64,000 bases of DNA, taken from Aromatoleum bremense. Lineage in GTDB: Bacteria; Pseudomonadota; Gammaproteobacteria; Burkholderiales; Rhodocyclaceae. The notes beneath the pieces were generated by a model. It was not told the origin of the DNA. It saw only the letters and a list, made by a program, of their open reading frames with translations, and ran no database searches. The position numbers and the translations under genes were made by a program. Location: assembly GCF_017894365.1 (NCBI RefSeq), contig NZ_CP059467.1, positions 62,001-126,000 on the forward strand, read 5' to 3'. Position 1 is the stretch's first letter. Each line of letters opens with the position of its first letter. Positions 1 to 7,789 of the stretch are shown piece after piece.

Positions 1-221
1 CACTCGGTGCGGACATACACCTTGCTCTTGCTGTCGTAGTCGATGTTGCCTGGCACTAACTCTTTGTAAGTAGCCAGATCACGCGTCGCGGCAGCTGCCT
101 GGATGCTGAAGCGAGTAAACAAGTCCTGGCGCCGAACCTCCCCTAGGAAACGGACGCGCAGCTCTATAAACGCGAGGCGGTCGCGCTGGGGTTGGGTGAG
201 GTCTTCTGGTTCTGTGGCCAT
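1..221 (-). CDS. capW: CapW-like wHTH-WYL repressor, N-terminal part (cut by window edge)
   Basis: The minus strand is open from an ATG at 221 to the window edge, giving 73 codons beginning MATEPEDLTQPQRDRLAF. The visible part is a winged helix-turn-helix (LGEVRRQDLFTRFSIQAAAA, then TRDLATYKEL) of the kind found at the N terminus of CapW/BrxR-type WYL transcription factors. The WYL domain would lie beyond the left edge. CapW represses CBASS operons and is typically encoded divergently upstream of the cyclase, which is exactly the arrangement here. The frame stays open to 272 without another ATG, so 221 is the likely start. The family call rests on the wHTH and on context; the downstream domain cannot be seen. 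Confidence 0.72.
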   Translation of the reverse strand, partial: MATEPEDLTQPQRDRLAFIELRVRFLGEVRRQDLFTRFSIQAAAATRDLATYKELVPGNIDYDSKSKVYVRTE

Positions 222-292
222 GTCTTCAGCTTGGCTGTCTTTGCCGCGGATAGATCCGTCGGACCACGAGCATCATACCGGCTAATAAAAAG

Positions 293-344
293 TTTCGATA
301 CGCCTCTTTTTGATGCTATAGTCAGCCTTATGTTGATCTCAACA
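293..344 (+). promoter_or_regulatory. Candidate CBASS promoter with overlapping operator palindrome
   Basis: The divergent gap between capW and the CBASS operon contains a perfect 14-base palindrome, TGTTGATCTCAACA, at 331-344. A possible sigma-70 promoter for the operon lies just upstream (TATAGT at 317-322, with TTTCGA 18 bases earlier at 293-298), so the palindrome would sit over the transcription start. That is a natural place for CapW to repress. The -35 match is weak; the palindrome is seen directly, its role is inferred. Confidence 0.45.
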
Positions 345-409
345 TGGCTCGTCGATGTCAACTTTCCCGCCGCCGAGCCAGCGCAGTCGTCGCCACTCGA
401 GTGAGAGCC

Positions 410-1360
410 ATGCCGCTAACCGATACCCAGCTTAGTTACTACGACAGCAACATCCTTCGCTTGCCGGCCGACAAGCGCAAGGAATACCACGCTCAGGTTG
501 ACAGGCTAGTTGTTGAACTGAGCACGAGCGTTCGCGACAAGACTGAAATCAAGATCACCAAGGTGATCAAGGCCGGCTCGTTCGCCAAATTCACGATCCT
601 GCGCAAGACCTCGGTGGACCCGGTTGACGTGGATGTTGTCTTCTACGTCTCCGGGCGCAACGTCGAGCAGGAAACCCTCGCGAGTCTGACCGACACGATC
701 TACGACCTGCTCATCAAGATTTACCCGAACAAGGATGTTGAGCACTTCCAGATTCAGCGAAAAGCGGCAACGGTCGCGTTTGTCGGCTCGGGCCTGAGCG
801 TCGACATCGTTCCCGTGATCGAGGACGCCGCGCGGCCCAACTACGGCTGGCAGTTCGATATCCAGAATGGGTCGAAAGTGCAGACCTGCGCGCCGTGTCA
901 AATTCAGTTTGTGCGCGACCGGAAGGCCGCCGACAAGGACTTCCGGACGCTCGTCCGGCTCGCAAAGCGCTGGCGAAACCAAGCGGAACTGAAGCCGCTT
1001 AAGTCGTTCATGATCGAACTAATCATGGCCTACGTTCTGGACACGCAAGGGTCTGGCGGGTCAATCGAGCAGCGCTTCCGCCGATTCCTCCACTACGTCG
1101 CGCAGTCGGGATTGAAGGAGGTCATCTCGTTCCCCGAGAACACGACGCCGATCGGTTCTTTCTCGGATCCAGTAGTCATCATCGATCCCGTCTGCTGCCG
1201 CAACAACGTTGCGGCTCGCATTACTGAAGCGGAGCGCAAGGAAATCGTGACCGCGGCGACCGAAGCGTGGGAGACAGCGCACTTCGCGTCGGCCGAGGAT
1301 GACATTGACGCCTGGAAGGAGGTGTTCGGCCCCCGGTTCAAAGTGGAGGATGACGAATGA
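410..1360 (+). CDS. cdn: CBASS CD-NTase (cGAS/DncV-like nucleotidyltransferase)
   Basis: A 316-residue nucleotidyltransferase that on phage infection would make a cyclic oligonucleotide second messenger. The catalytic signature is present: a GS motif (AGSFAKFTI, near residue 55), the paired acidic residues in DPVDVDVVF (about 72-80), and a third Asp in VDIVPVI (about 132). A helical C-terminal half with KRWR and a central motif rich in Asp and Pro fits the CD-NTase fold. The ATG at 410 is preceded by GAGAG; an upstream in-frame ATG at 344 would add 22 Arg-rich residues that do not look like the family and would overlap the operator. It overlaps the next gene by 4 bases (ATGA). The HORMA and TRIP13 partners place it in type III CBASS, usually clade C or D enzymes; the clade was not determined. 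Confidence 0.9.
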   Translation: MPLTDTQLSYYDSNILRLPADKRKEYHAQVDRLVVELSTSVRDKTEIKITKVIKAGSFAKFTILRKTSVDPVDVDVVFYVSGRNVEQETLASLTDTIYDLLIKIYPNKDVEHFQIQRKAATVAFVGSGLSVDIVPVIEDAARPNYGWQFDIQNGSKVQTCAPCQIQFVRDRKAADKDFRTLVRLAKRWRNQAELKPLKSFMIELIMAYVLDTQGSGGSIEQRFRRFLHYVAQSGLKEVISFPENTTPIGSFSDPVVIIDPVCCRNNVAARITEAERKEIVTAATEAWETAHFASAEDDIDAWKEVFGPRFKVEDDE

Positions 1361-1851
1361 CTTACACGGCATCCGACACCTATACATACACGGACACGGA
1401 CATCGAGAAGGTAATGCGGCGATTTACCGCCGACATCGTAATGATCGCCCAAAGCACCGGTGCGATCACGGAGGCCAAAGCGCGCGAGTACGCCCACGAC
1501 ATGGAGACGCTCGCGAAGAATGGCTACCTGAAGAAGGTGGACTTGACGCTGCTCAGCGGCATCAATGAAGTTCGCGCCACCCAATACACCGTCAACACTG
1601 TGGGCAGCGATCTCACGTCGAGTAGACCGGGTGGCGTGATGTGGCCGCGCGTGCCTAGCCCAGACCTGCGCGTCATAGTCTTCCACACCGACGCCTACGA
1701 TGCGGTGGCAAGGGAAGTGATGAAGCCGAAGCTGAAGATCGGATGGACCCCCACGAGGGCCGACACGAGCCACTCCGGGCTTACCAACGGCGTGGGCCGC
1801 GACTATGCAAGTAACGGTTGGGGCCTGCAGCGAAAGGACTTTGGACAGTGA
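1357..1851 (+). CDS. cap7: Bacterial HORMA-domain protein, CBASS activator
   Basis: A 164-residue protein beginning MTYTASDTYTYTDTDIEKV, followed by RRFTADIVMIAQSTGA, the typical N terminus of bacterial HORMA (Cap7) proteins of type III CBASS. In the family, the HORMA protein senses a peptide through a closure mechanism, then binds and activates the CD-NTase; the TRIP13-like ATPase reverses this. The C-terminal segment (GWTPTRADTSHSG...NGVGRDYASNGWG) would correspond to the safety-belt region. It starts inside the stop of the CD-NTase gene (ATGA) and its own stop overlaps the GTG of the next gene, so the whole operon is translationally coupled. Only one HORMA gene is present, as in the E. coli MS115-1 type system. 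Confidence 0.87.
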   Translation: MTYTASDTYTYTDTDIEKVMRRFTADIVMIAQSTGAITEAKAREYAHDMETLAKNGYLKKVDLTLLSGINEVRATQYTVNTVGSDLTSSRPGGVMWPRVPSPDLRVIVFHTDAYDAVAREVMKPKLKIGWTPTRADTSHSGLTNGVGRDYASNGWGLQRKDFGQ

Positions 1852-2744
1852 ATCAACCCAAGATATTCGACAGCGAAACGGCCCTCCCCGACGAACAACT
1901 GACGCGCAAGGAGAAGACGCTTCTCGGATTTGATGTGCGGTATGGTCGTGTACGGGACCAACTGCGGCTTCTGCTCAACATCGGCGAGCTCAAGACCTGG
2001 AACCAGAAGCACCACGGCGGCAAGCTTGCACTATGTGACCTTGTCGCCGAGCAATATCCGTTCATCATTTTCCATGGTGATGTTGGCACAGGAAAGACGG
2101 CCACGGCCGAGTGCATTGCGAACAGGCTGGTAACGGAAGCCAAAGCCGAGGACTCGGTTCTGTTTAAATTGAGCAATCGAGTTCGCGGATCGGGCAAGGT
2201 CGGCGAGATGGGAACGCTAATCGCCGACGCGTTCCAGAAGGTTATCCAGGCCGCCGGCAAAGGCCGGCGCGCGATCCTGATTATTGACGAGGGTGACTCC
2301 CTCGCTGCCGCACGTTCCCAGGATCACAGCCACCATGAAGACAAGGTGGCTGTTAACACGCTTATCCAGGGCATTGATGACCTCCGCCGCTTTGGTGGCC
2401 GCGTTGTTGTGGTGCTATGCACCAATCGCGTTACCGTGCTCGACCCGGCCCTTCAGAGGCGGGCAGCAATGATCGAGGAGTTCAAGCGCCCTTCCATGGA
2501 AGAGCGTCGGCAGCTCTTTACGACAGACCTGGCCGCACTCCATCCGACAGAGCCGCAGCTTGCAAGCTTGGTCACCGCAACGGATGCTCGTAACGGCCTG
2601 CCCGGCTGGACCTATTCCGATATCCGTACACGCTTGTACCCCGCCGCGCTCGCGCTGGCATTCCCAGATTCACCACTTCGGGTCGACCATCTCGTGACAG
2701 TTGCTGGCTCGATGAAGCCCTCGCCTGTTGTGGAGGATCGTTGA
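1848..2744 (+). CDS. cap6: TRIP13/Pch2-like AAA+ ATPase of type III CBASS
   Basis: A 298-residue AAA+ ATPase. Walker A is GDVGTGKTA (about residues 77-85), Walker B is AILIIDEGDSL (about 143-153), and a sensor-1 Asn-like position follows in VVVLCTNR, with an arginine finger candidate in LQRRAA. In type III CBASS, this ATPase remodels the HORMA protein to its open state and so switches the cyclase off. The start is the GTG at 1848, which overlaps the HORMA stop (GTGA); the open frame extends 10 codons further upstream but only into HORMA coding sequence. Length is usual for bacterial Cap6. It ends with a one-base TGATG overlap with the effector gene. Confidence 0.88.
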   Translation: MNQPKIFDSETALPDEQLTRKEKTLLGFDVRYGRVRDQLRLLLNIGELKTWNQKHHGGKLALCDLVAEQYPFIIFHGDVGTGKTATAECIANRLVTEAKAEDSVLFKLSNRVRGSGKVGEMGTLIADAFQKVIQAAGKGRRAILIIDEGDSLAAARSQDHSHHEDKVAVNTLIQGIDDLRRFGGRVVVVLCTNRVTVLDPALQRRAAMIEEFKRPSMEERRQLFTTDLAALHPTEPQLASLVTATDARNGLPGWTYSDIRTRLYPAALALAFPDSPLRVDHLVTVAGSMKPSPVVEDR

Positions 2745-3907
2745 TGCCGAAGTCTGCGCTGTTCGGTCGCCGGATTCACATCGCCGGCAGCATTTCCACT
2801 GAACTCTCGGTGGCGCCGGCTGCGGAAGTTGCAGGGGCCCGTGAACTGGTGAAGGGATTGGTCGTCGAGCTGATCAAGCGCGGGGCTACATTCGTGCTGC
2901 CGGTCGATGCTGAAAAGTTGCGAGCTGCTGACAATCTACCCATTTGCTTCGACTGGTTAATCTGGCAGACACTTCGCGAGAATCTTGTGCGTCGACCCGC
3001 CGGAGCGGAAACCCCCCTCGTCGTGGCGGTACAGCACCACAAGACCGAAGATCAGATCCCAGCGGAGGTTGAGGCGCTGTGGGATGAATTGCGGACCTCG
3101 GACTTGGTTCAGATCGAGAACGTCTCGCACTGGAACATGAACAGTAAGCGGATGGAAGCTCAAGCGCGATACGGGGACATTCTCGTAGCGCTCGGCGGCT
3201 CCGAAGGCGTCATGTTCCTCGCCAACCTTTACCACGATGCCGGCAAGCCGGTGGTTCCGCTGAACCTGCCCATTACTGCTCCGGATACGGGGGCACGTCG
3301 GCTCTTCAATCTTGGGCTGACCAGTACTCAAGCGCAGCGCCTGTTCCATACAACGGACCAAAGCACCCACGCGTGGATTAATCGAATCAACTTCGCACGT
3401 CGAGTTTCAGTAGCTGATCGTGTCGTCGGAATCGTCGAACTGTTGGAGGCGCTGGAGAAGCCGAAGGCGTTCGTCGTTCGACTTCTCAATGCAAGCCATT
3501 CAGACTATCCGGACGTACAAAATTTCTTTGATACGGTGGTACAACCCGTGGTCGAAGGGGAACTCGGATATAAGCTGGTCGTCGTAGATGGCCGCCAAAC
3601 TTACGAGCATGCGCGAATCGACCAGGAAATCTTCGTCAAGCTCCATCGCAGTAGCGTAGTCTTGGCCGACATTACGGGGATGCGCCCGAATTGTTTTCTT
3701 GAGCTTGGCTACGCTCTCGGCAGGGGCTTGCCCACGATGGTCATGATCAAGGACGGTAGCGAGCACCCATTCGACATCTACACCATTGCCGGTCTTCACT
3801 GGAAAACGAGTGGCTCGGCGGATGAACGCCGCCGCGCCTTTCGTGAGCATTGGGCTGCTATCCGCAACAGGCCGGCACTCGTTCCTACGGAACCCCTAAT
3901 CTCATGA
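2744..3907 (+). CDS. CBASS effector candidate: SLOG-like domain plus deoxyribosyltransferase/TIR-like domain
   Basis: A 387-residue protein in the effector position of the operon. The N-terminal half (IHIAGSIS near residue 10, VELIKRGATFVLP near 40, and a glycine-rich loop LVALGGSEGVMFLANLY near 147) looks like a Rossmann-type SLOG/LOG domain, which in other defence systems binds nucleotide-derived signals. The C-terminal part (from about residue 240) carries VVLADITGMRPNCFLELGYA at about 304-323, the Asp and Glu pattern of nucleoside 2-deoxyribosyltransferase-like and TIR-like glycosidases. The inferred model is a cyclic-nucleotide-gated NADase or nucleotide glycosidase. The usual type III effector NucC is absent. 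Family assignments are by motif only; ligand and activity are unknown. The gene is coupled on both sides (TGATG and ATGA). Confidence 0.7.
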   Translation: MPKSALFGRRIHIAGSISTELSVAPAAEVAGARELVKGLVVELIKRGATFVLPVDAEKLRAADNLPICFDWLIWQTLRENLVRRPAGAETPLVVAVQHHKTEDQIPAEVEALWDELRTSDLVQIENVSHWNMNSKRMEAQARYGDILVALGGSEGVMFLANLYHDAGKPVVPLNLPITAPDTGARRLFNLGLTSTQAQRLFHTTDQSTHAWINRINFARRVSVADRVVGIVELLEALEKPKAFVVRLLNASHSDYPDVQNFFDTVVQPVVEGELGYKLVVVDGRQTYEHARIDQEIFVKLHRSSVVLADITGMRPNCFLELGYALGRGLPTMVMIKDGSEHPFDIYTIAGLHWKTSGSADERRRAFREHWAAIRNRPALVPTEPLIS

Positions 3908-4458
3908 GCTACAAGCGCGAAGTGTTCGTCTCAGTTGACGTGGAGACATCAGGGCCAATTCCGGGCGAATACAGTTTGCTATCAATTGGCGCTTGTGACG
4001 TGGACGACGAAAGCCGGACCTTCGCCTGCGAAATCAAGCCCCTCAATCGAAATGCGGACCCCAAAGCCTTGGAGGTCACCGGCTTGTCGTTGGATGAACT
4101 CGACCGCATGGGACTCACGCCGGAAGATGCGATGAAGCGCCTTCGAGAGTGGCTTGGTGGCCTTGTCAGTGCAGATGACTTGCTCGTCTTCGTTGGATTC
4201 AACGCGCCATTCGACTGGTCGTTCGTCAACTACTACTTCCATCGCTTTGTTGGCGCCAATCCGTTTGGCTTTTCCGCACTGGACATTAAGGCGTACTACA
4301 TGGGTGCGACGGGGTGTCGATGGGCCGATACTCGGTCCAGTCGCATCGCAGCTGAGGTTCACCCCACAAGCCGGGGTAACCATAAAGCACTTGACGACGC
4401 CATGTATCAAGCGGAGTTGTTCCGGTTGATCAGGCGACGCGCTGGCACGAAAGAGTGA
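3904..4458 (+). CDS. DEDDh 3'-5' exonuclease, CBASS accessory
   Basis: A 184-residue exonuclease of the DnaQ/RNase T superfamily. Exo I is VDVETSG (DxE, about residues 9-15), Exo II is GFNAPFDWSFV (about 98-108), and Exo III is HKALDDA (about 161-167), giving a DEDDh set. It starts in the stop of the effector gene (ATGA), so it belongs to the CBASS operon. Exonucleases are known accessory genes of some CBASS operons (called Cap18 in one scheme; that name is from memory). It might process nucleic acid released during the response or trim the signal; neither is shown by sequence. The longer upstream open frame is part of the effector gene. Confidence 0.82.
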   Translation: MSYKREVFVSVDVETSGPIPGEYSLLSIGACDVDDESRTFACEIKPLNRNADPKALEVTGLSLDELDRMGLTPEDAMKRLREWLGGLVSADDLLVFVGFNAPFDWSFVNYYFHRFVGANPFGFSALDIKAYYMGATGCRWADTRSSRIAAEVHPTSRGNHKALDDAMYQAELFRLIRRRAGTKE

Positions 4459-4510
4459 GGTGCTTGGAGCGGCCCCGTTTGATGGACGCCAAGAATGGCG
4501 CTGCGGCAGC

Positions 4511-4546
4511 AAGTTATCCACGGTCGCGCGCGGCGGTGGGTAACTT
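4511..4546. terminator. Inverted repeat after the CBASS operon
   Basis: AAGTTATCCAC (4511-4521) and GTGGGTAACTT (4536-4546) form an 11-base inverted repeat with one mismatch and a 14-base loop, 52 bases after the exonuclease stop. It could end CBASS transcription, but there is no clear T-run. Both arms resemble a DnaA box, so a binding site is an alternative. Confidence 0.3.
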
Positions 4547-5101
4547 GTGGTGCCTCCCTGTTGTGATTTCTGCTGTTTGATCGCCCATCATCATTCCGGC
4601 GTTTCGTAGCCGAGTGCGCTGTGTCGCCGAATAGCGGACAACCGCATGGCCTGACTGTCACCACTGGACCGTCTCCTGCGACCGATTACATGCCGGCCGG
4701 CTGGCAGTTTCCGATTCGCGGCTCAACACTCGAAGCTGACGGACATCAGCTCGAAAGTCAGACGTCGCTTCAGGTGCGTTATCCCCCTTGCATGGCAACA
4801 TGCTGTCCGACCGCCGGCGCTAGACGGTCGCGTACGGTTGAACAGCCGGCGATCGAGGCAAGTGTCGTAAGAGGCCGTTTATCGGGCAGAATCACGGCCT
4901 CCTGGCTGATCGTACACACCGCGGGCACCTTCCTTCCGGTTCACTTCCCGACGACCCGAACCATTGAGATGGTCATTTCTCCCCAAGACTGTGCCGAAGG
5001 TGCGCCCAGCCGTGCACCGGCTGATTCCATGCCATATGATGCAATTGGGATGGCGCGACCAGAGCAGTTACCAGCGCCGTTCCCACGACGAAAATCGCTC
5101 G
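4547..5101. other. About 550 bases without a convincing gene
   Basis: Open frames here have no start signals, no recognisable protein similarity and an irregular composition. This stretch lies between the CBASS terminator-like repeat and the KorA-like gene. It may hold the KorA-like promoter or debris from insertion of the CBASS cargo. I see no RNA gene or clear repeat. Confidence 0.3.
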
Positions 5102-5335
5102 ATGACACCAGAACAATTCGAAGCAATTGCCAGACTCGTCCGCGCACGAGAGGGGCCCGCACGATCCGCGGCGCGGCTCGTGCTCATAGACGGCATGAGG
5201 GTGAAGGCCGCCGCCGAAGCCTGTGCTTTGACGAGCCAGTCCGTCAGCAAGGCCGTGCGCCGCTTCCGGGAGGCGCATGCCCTACTCTGCGCGGCTTACC
5301 CACCACAAGCCGAGAAATCCGAACGCGAAGCTTGA
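5102..5335 (+). CDS. KorA/TrfB-like transcriptional repressor
   Basis: A 77-residue protein (MTPEQFEAIARLVRAREGPA...) matching the TrfB/KorA DNA-binding domain: an N-terminal helix, then a helix-turn-helix in VKAAAEACALTSQSVSKAVRRFREA. In IncP plasmids, KorA represses replication, partition and transfer promoters. Here it stands alone, convergent with the helicase gene and not beside parA. The in-frame open region continues upstream to 4964, but the protein similarity begins at the ATG at 5102; the ribosome site is weak. The target operons are unknown; the hairpin-rich and promoter regions of this element would be the places to look. Confidence 0.72.
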   Translation: MTPEQFEAIARLVRAREGPARSAARLVLIDGMRVKAAAEACALTSQSVSKAVRRFREAHALLCAAYPPQAEKSEREA

Positions 5336-5340
5336 ACAGC

Positions 5341-5368
5341 TGCGGGGGCAGCGTGCGCTCCCCCCGCA
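5341..5368. terminator. Bidirectional terminator-like hairpin
   Basis: TGCGGGGG (5341-5348) and CCCCCGCA (5361-5368) form a perfect 8-base stem with a 12-base loop, between the convergent KorA-like gene and the helicase gene. It is well placed to stop transcription from both sides. There is no strong T-run on either side. Confidence 0.5.
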
Positions 5369-5390
5369 AAGATGCCCCTGCTGGGGCCGG

Positions 5391-7679
5391 TCAGGCGATC
5401 AACTTCTTCGCTAGCGCGACCTCGATGCTGTCGCCCGACTGATTGAGGACGTCCAGCCCGGTGTCGGGCATGTCGCCCGACGTCGATTGCGCGACCGCGA
5501 TCTTCTGGGCCATGAGGGCGAGGCAGGCCATCTGTGCGGTGTCTGCGTAGCCGAAGAAATGCACATCCACCGGGTGCGTCTGCCCGATTCGCCACGAGCG
5601 TCGGGAGGCCTGCTGAAGGGTGTAGACGTTGTAGCCCGACTGCATGTAGGCGATCGTCGGAAAATCCAGCAGATCCAGGCCGGTCTTGACCAGCTCCGGG
5701 TTGGTGATGAGCACATTGATGCCGCGCTCCACCTGATCGGCAACCCAGTCTTCCCGCTTCGCCGCATCCACGCTCGCGCGCAACACGGCGACCTTGAACC
5801 CATGCTGCTCGAGTTGGGCGCGGAGCCGCATCGTCGTGTCTCGCGTCCCGGTGTAAATGGAATAGACGAGCACTTTGCGGCCCCTGCCCTTCTCCCGCCG
5901 GCAGAGGTCGATCAGCGCCAGTTCCTTCGGGCTCACCTCGCCATCGCCAAAAATGGCTCGCTGGAAAGCAAGTTGTGCTCGGGTTCGAGGATGCCTTACC
6001 AACTCGTCCCGGAAACAACAATCGGGCCACGCCAGCAGCACCTGCAGGACCACGCCCAGCAAGGTCGCATCGCCACAGCGCAGCGCCTGCACCAGCTCGG
6101 CCCTGAGCACGCCCGCGAGCTTGGCATACTCCTCGCATTGCGTGTCGGTCATGTCGACGGACTCGAAAGTCTCACGATACGCCGGCAGCACATTTCCGCC
6201 GATGTCCTTCAGCTTCAGGAACACCGTGCACGGCAGGACGTAGCGCATGATGCCTTTCGGCCCGAAACCCGGTGCCTTCGCAGTACGATGGCTGATCGTC
6301 TTGCCCTTGGCGGTGCGGTGGGCGTGCGCCCCCACTTCGCGGTAGATGTCCTTCACGACACCGTGATCACGCATGAAAGCCATCGCAGCAGGCCCCAGAC
6401 TGCCCCGGACGTTGGCGCGGTAACCATCATCAATCATCGCCCGCGGATTCAGGCGCCACAGCAGGTAGAAGAGATCGTCCGCGTAGCCGCCCATGAGCGT
6501 CCCGGTCAGCAGCAAGATTTTCGCGCACTTGCTGGCCAGAACAGCCATGGCCTGGCCCTGCGCGCTCCCGGCGTTCTTATACTCGTGCCCTTCGTCCACC
6601 ACCAGGAAGCCGAAGTAGCCTTGCGGCAGGTAGCGTTTGATGAACTCGGTCGCCTGATAGTCGCCCTGCCCGAAGCTGAACTCCATCGCGGCCATCGCAC
6701 GCTCCATCCGCGCGGCCTGCCGATCGGAGAACACGAGATCGCCCTGCTCGTCCATCAGGTTGATGAACTCGTAGAGGTTGTCCGCCAGCATGGCGCCGAG
6801 CATCTCTTCACCAAATCGGCTCACGAGACGCTCGGCGGTCTTCGCGCCGATGGTTGGGAGTTGCTGGAGCGCGTCGACCACCAGCTCACGCGGCGTCCGC
6901 TGTGGCTTGCCTTTTCGCATAAGGGTCCACAAACGGGCGCCGCATCGGCTGCAGGCGCAGCGATTTTCATCGAGCACCTGTCGCGCGCGGGGTACCGACA
7001 AGGGGATGTCGGTGCCGTCCTCAGCCTTGTTCGTCAGCCATTCCCCGCAGTCGGGGCAGCTCGCGTAGGCGTCGAGATGGCGTGCGCCGAACTCGTCGTG
7101 ATAGACCGTCTTGCGGACCGCGAACGCGGGTCGCCAGTGAAAGCCCATGCGCATGCGCACGCGCCCCAGTACAAAGAATTCCGGCACCGTGGGCCGCGTG
7201 CGCATGGCACGCAAGGTGAGCAGCTTCTGCAGGGTGTCCGGCCCGTTGAGAATCCACACGCGGGCGTCCGGGGTCGTCGTCTTGATCTCCCGGCGCCACT
7301 TGTAGACCAGGTGGGGCGGCGAGAGGACGAGGGTACGGTGGTACCCGGCGTCGTGCATCAATGCAGCGGCGGCGATCGCCATGATCGTCTTCCCGGTACC
7401 CATCTCGGCGTTGAGCACGGCTGCAGGCTCCCCGGCATCGAACAGGAGGCAGGTCAAGGCCTGAACCGCTTCGCGCTGCGCTGGAAACGGCCGGCGAGCG
7501 AGCCGATCCATCAGGGCGTCCCGATACGGATCGGACTTGCCGTCGTAGATCGGCGGGTTTTGGCGACGGACGGCCGCGAGGAGGCTGTCTCCGAATTCGT
7601 CGACGAAGTCAGACAGCGCGAGGTTTGCGGGCTCCGGGGGTGCGACCGACGGAGCGCGTTGTACCTGGACAAGGTGCAT
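5391..7679 (-). CDS. SF2/SNF2-type helicase of ICEs and plasmids
   Basis: A 762-residue DEAD/DEAH-superfamily ATPase. Walker A is AEMGTGKTIMA (about residue 89-99), the DEAH-like box is VVDEGHEYKN (about 365-374), motif III is LLTGTL, and motif VI is QASRRSWRIGQ near residue 688, as in SNF2 enzymes. Two zinc-ribbon-like pairs (CPDCGEW near 208 and CACSRCGARLW near 240) are inserted in the first half. Such helicases are common in backbones of conjugative elements, where their role is undetermined; a part in DNA processing or replication is plausible. The ATG at 7679 follows an AGGAGA site. It is the most downstream gene of a minus-strand block reaching back to 13323. Confidence 0.82.
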   Translation of the reverse strand: MHLVQVQRAPSVAPPEPANLALSDFVDEFGDSLLAAVRRQNPPIYDGKSDPYRDALMDRLARRPFPAQREAVQALTCLLFDAGEPAAVLNAEMGTGKTIMAIAAAALMHDAGYHRTLVLSPPHLVYKWRREIKTTTPDARVWILNGPDTLQKLLTLRAMRTRPTVPEFFVLGRVRMRMGFHWRPAFAVRKTVYHDEFGARHLDAYASCPDCGEWLTNKAEDGTDIPLSVPRARQVLDENRCACSRCGARLWTLMRKGKPQRTPRELVVDALQQLPTIGAKTAERLVSRFGEEMLGAMLADNLYEFINLMDEQGDLVFSDRQAARMERAMAAMEFSFGQGDYQATEFIKRYLPQGYFGFLVVDEGHEYKNAGSAQGQAMAVLASKCAKILLLTGTLMGGYADDLFYLLWRLNPRAMIDDGYRANVRGSLGPAAMAFMRDHGVVKDIYREVGAHAHRTAKGKTISHRTAKAPGFGPKGIMRYVLPCTVFLKLKDIGGNVLPAYRETFESVDMTDTQCEEYAKLAGVLRAELVQALRCGDATLLGVVLQVLLAWPDCCFRDELVRHPRTRAQLAFQRAIFGDGEVSPKELALIDLCRREKGRGRKVLVYSIYTGTRDTTMRLRAQLEQHGFKVAVLRASVDAAKREDWVADQVERGINVLITNPELVKTGLDLLDFPTIAYMQSGYNVYTLQQASRRSWRIGQTHPVDVHFFGYADTAQMACLALMAQKIAVAQSTSGDMPDTGLDVLNQSGDSIEVALAKKLIA

Positions 7680-7727
7680 GATGGTCTCCTGGAAGGAGGC
7701 GGAGACCGAACCCCGCGGGTTCGTGTC
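7680..7727 (-). promoter_or_regulatory. Leader hairpin upstream of the helicase
   Basis: In mRNA sense, the leader contains GAACCC, a three-base loop and GGGTTC just before the AGGAGA ribosome site of the helicase gene. Similar short GC-rich hairpins precede several other genes in this block (9346, 10077, 12514, parA), suggesting a shared post-transcriptional control or a mark of gene insertion. Confidence 0.4.
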
Positions 7728-7789
7728 CCCGCATGGGTTGATGACAGCGCGTCGGAATGACCGATGCTGTGCCGGCCGGAAGCGCTCGG

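Noticed and set aside
164..361. Minus-strand open frame of 65 codons across the capW-CBASS gap
   Set aside because: It is in a different frame from the wHTH coding sequence and has no domain or ribosome site.
4621..5442. Plus-strand open frame of 273 codons before the KorA-like gene
   Set aside because: Composition is not protein-like, no ribosome site, and it overlaps the KorA-like gene in another frame.
5487..7760. Long plus-strand open frame (757 codons) opposite the helicase
   Set aside because: Shadow of the SF2 helicase gene, whose motifs are on the minus strand.
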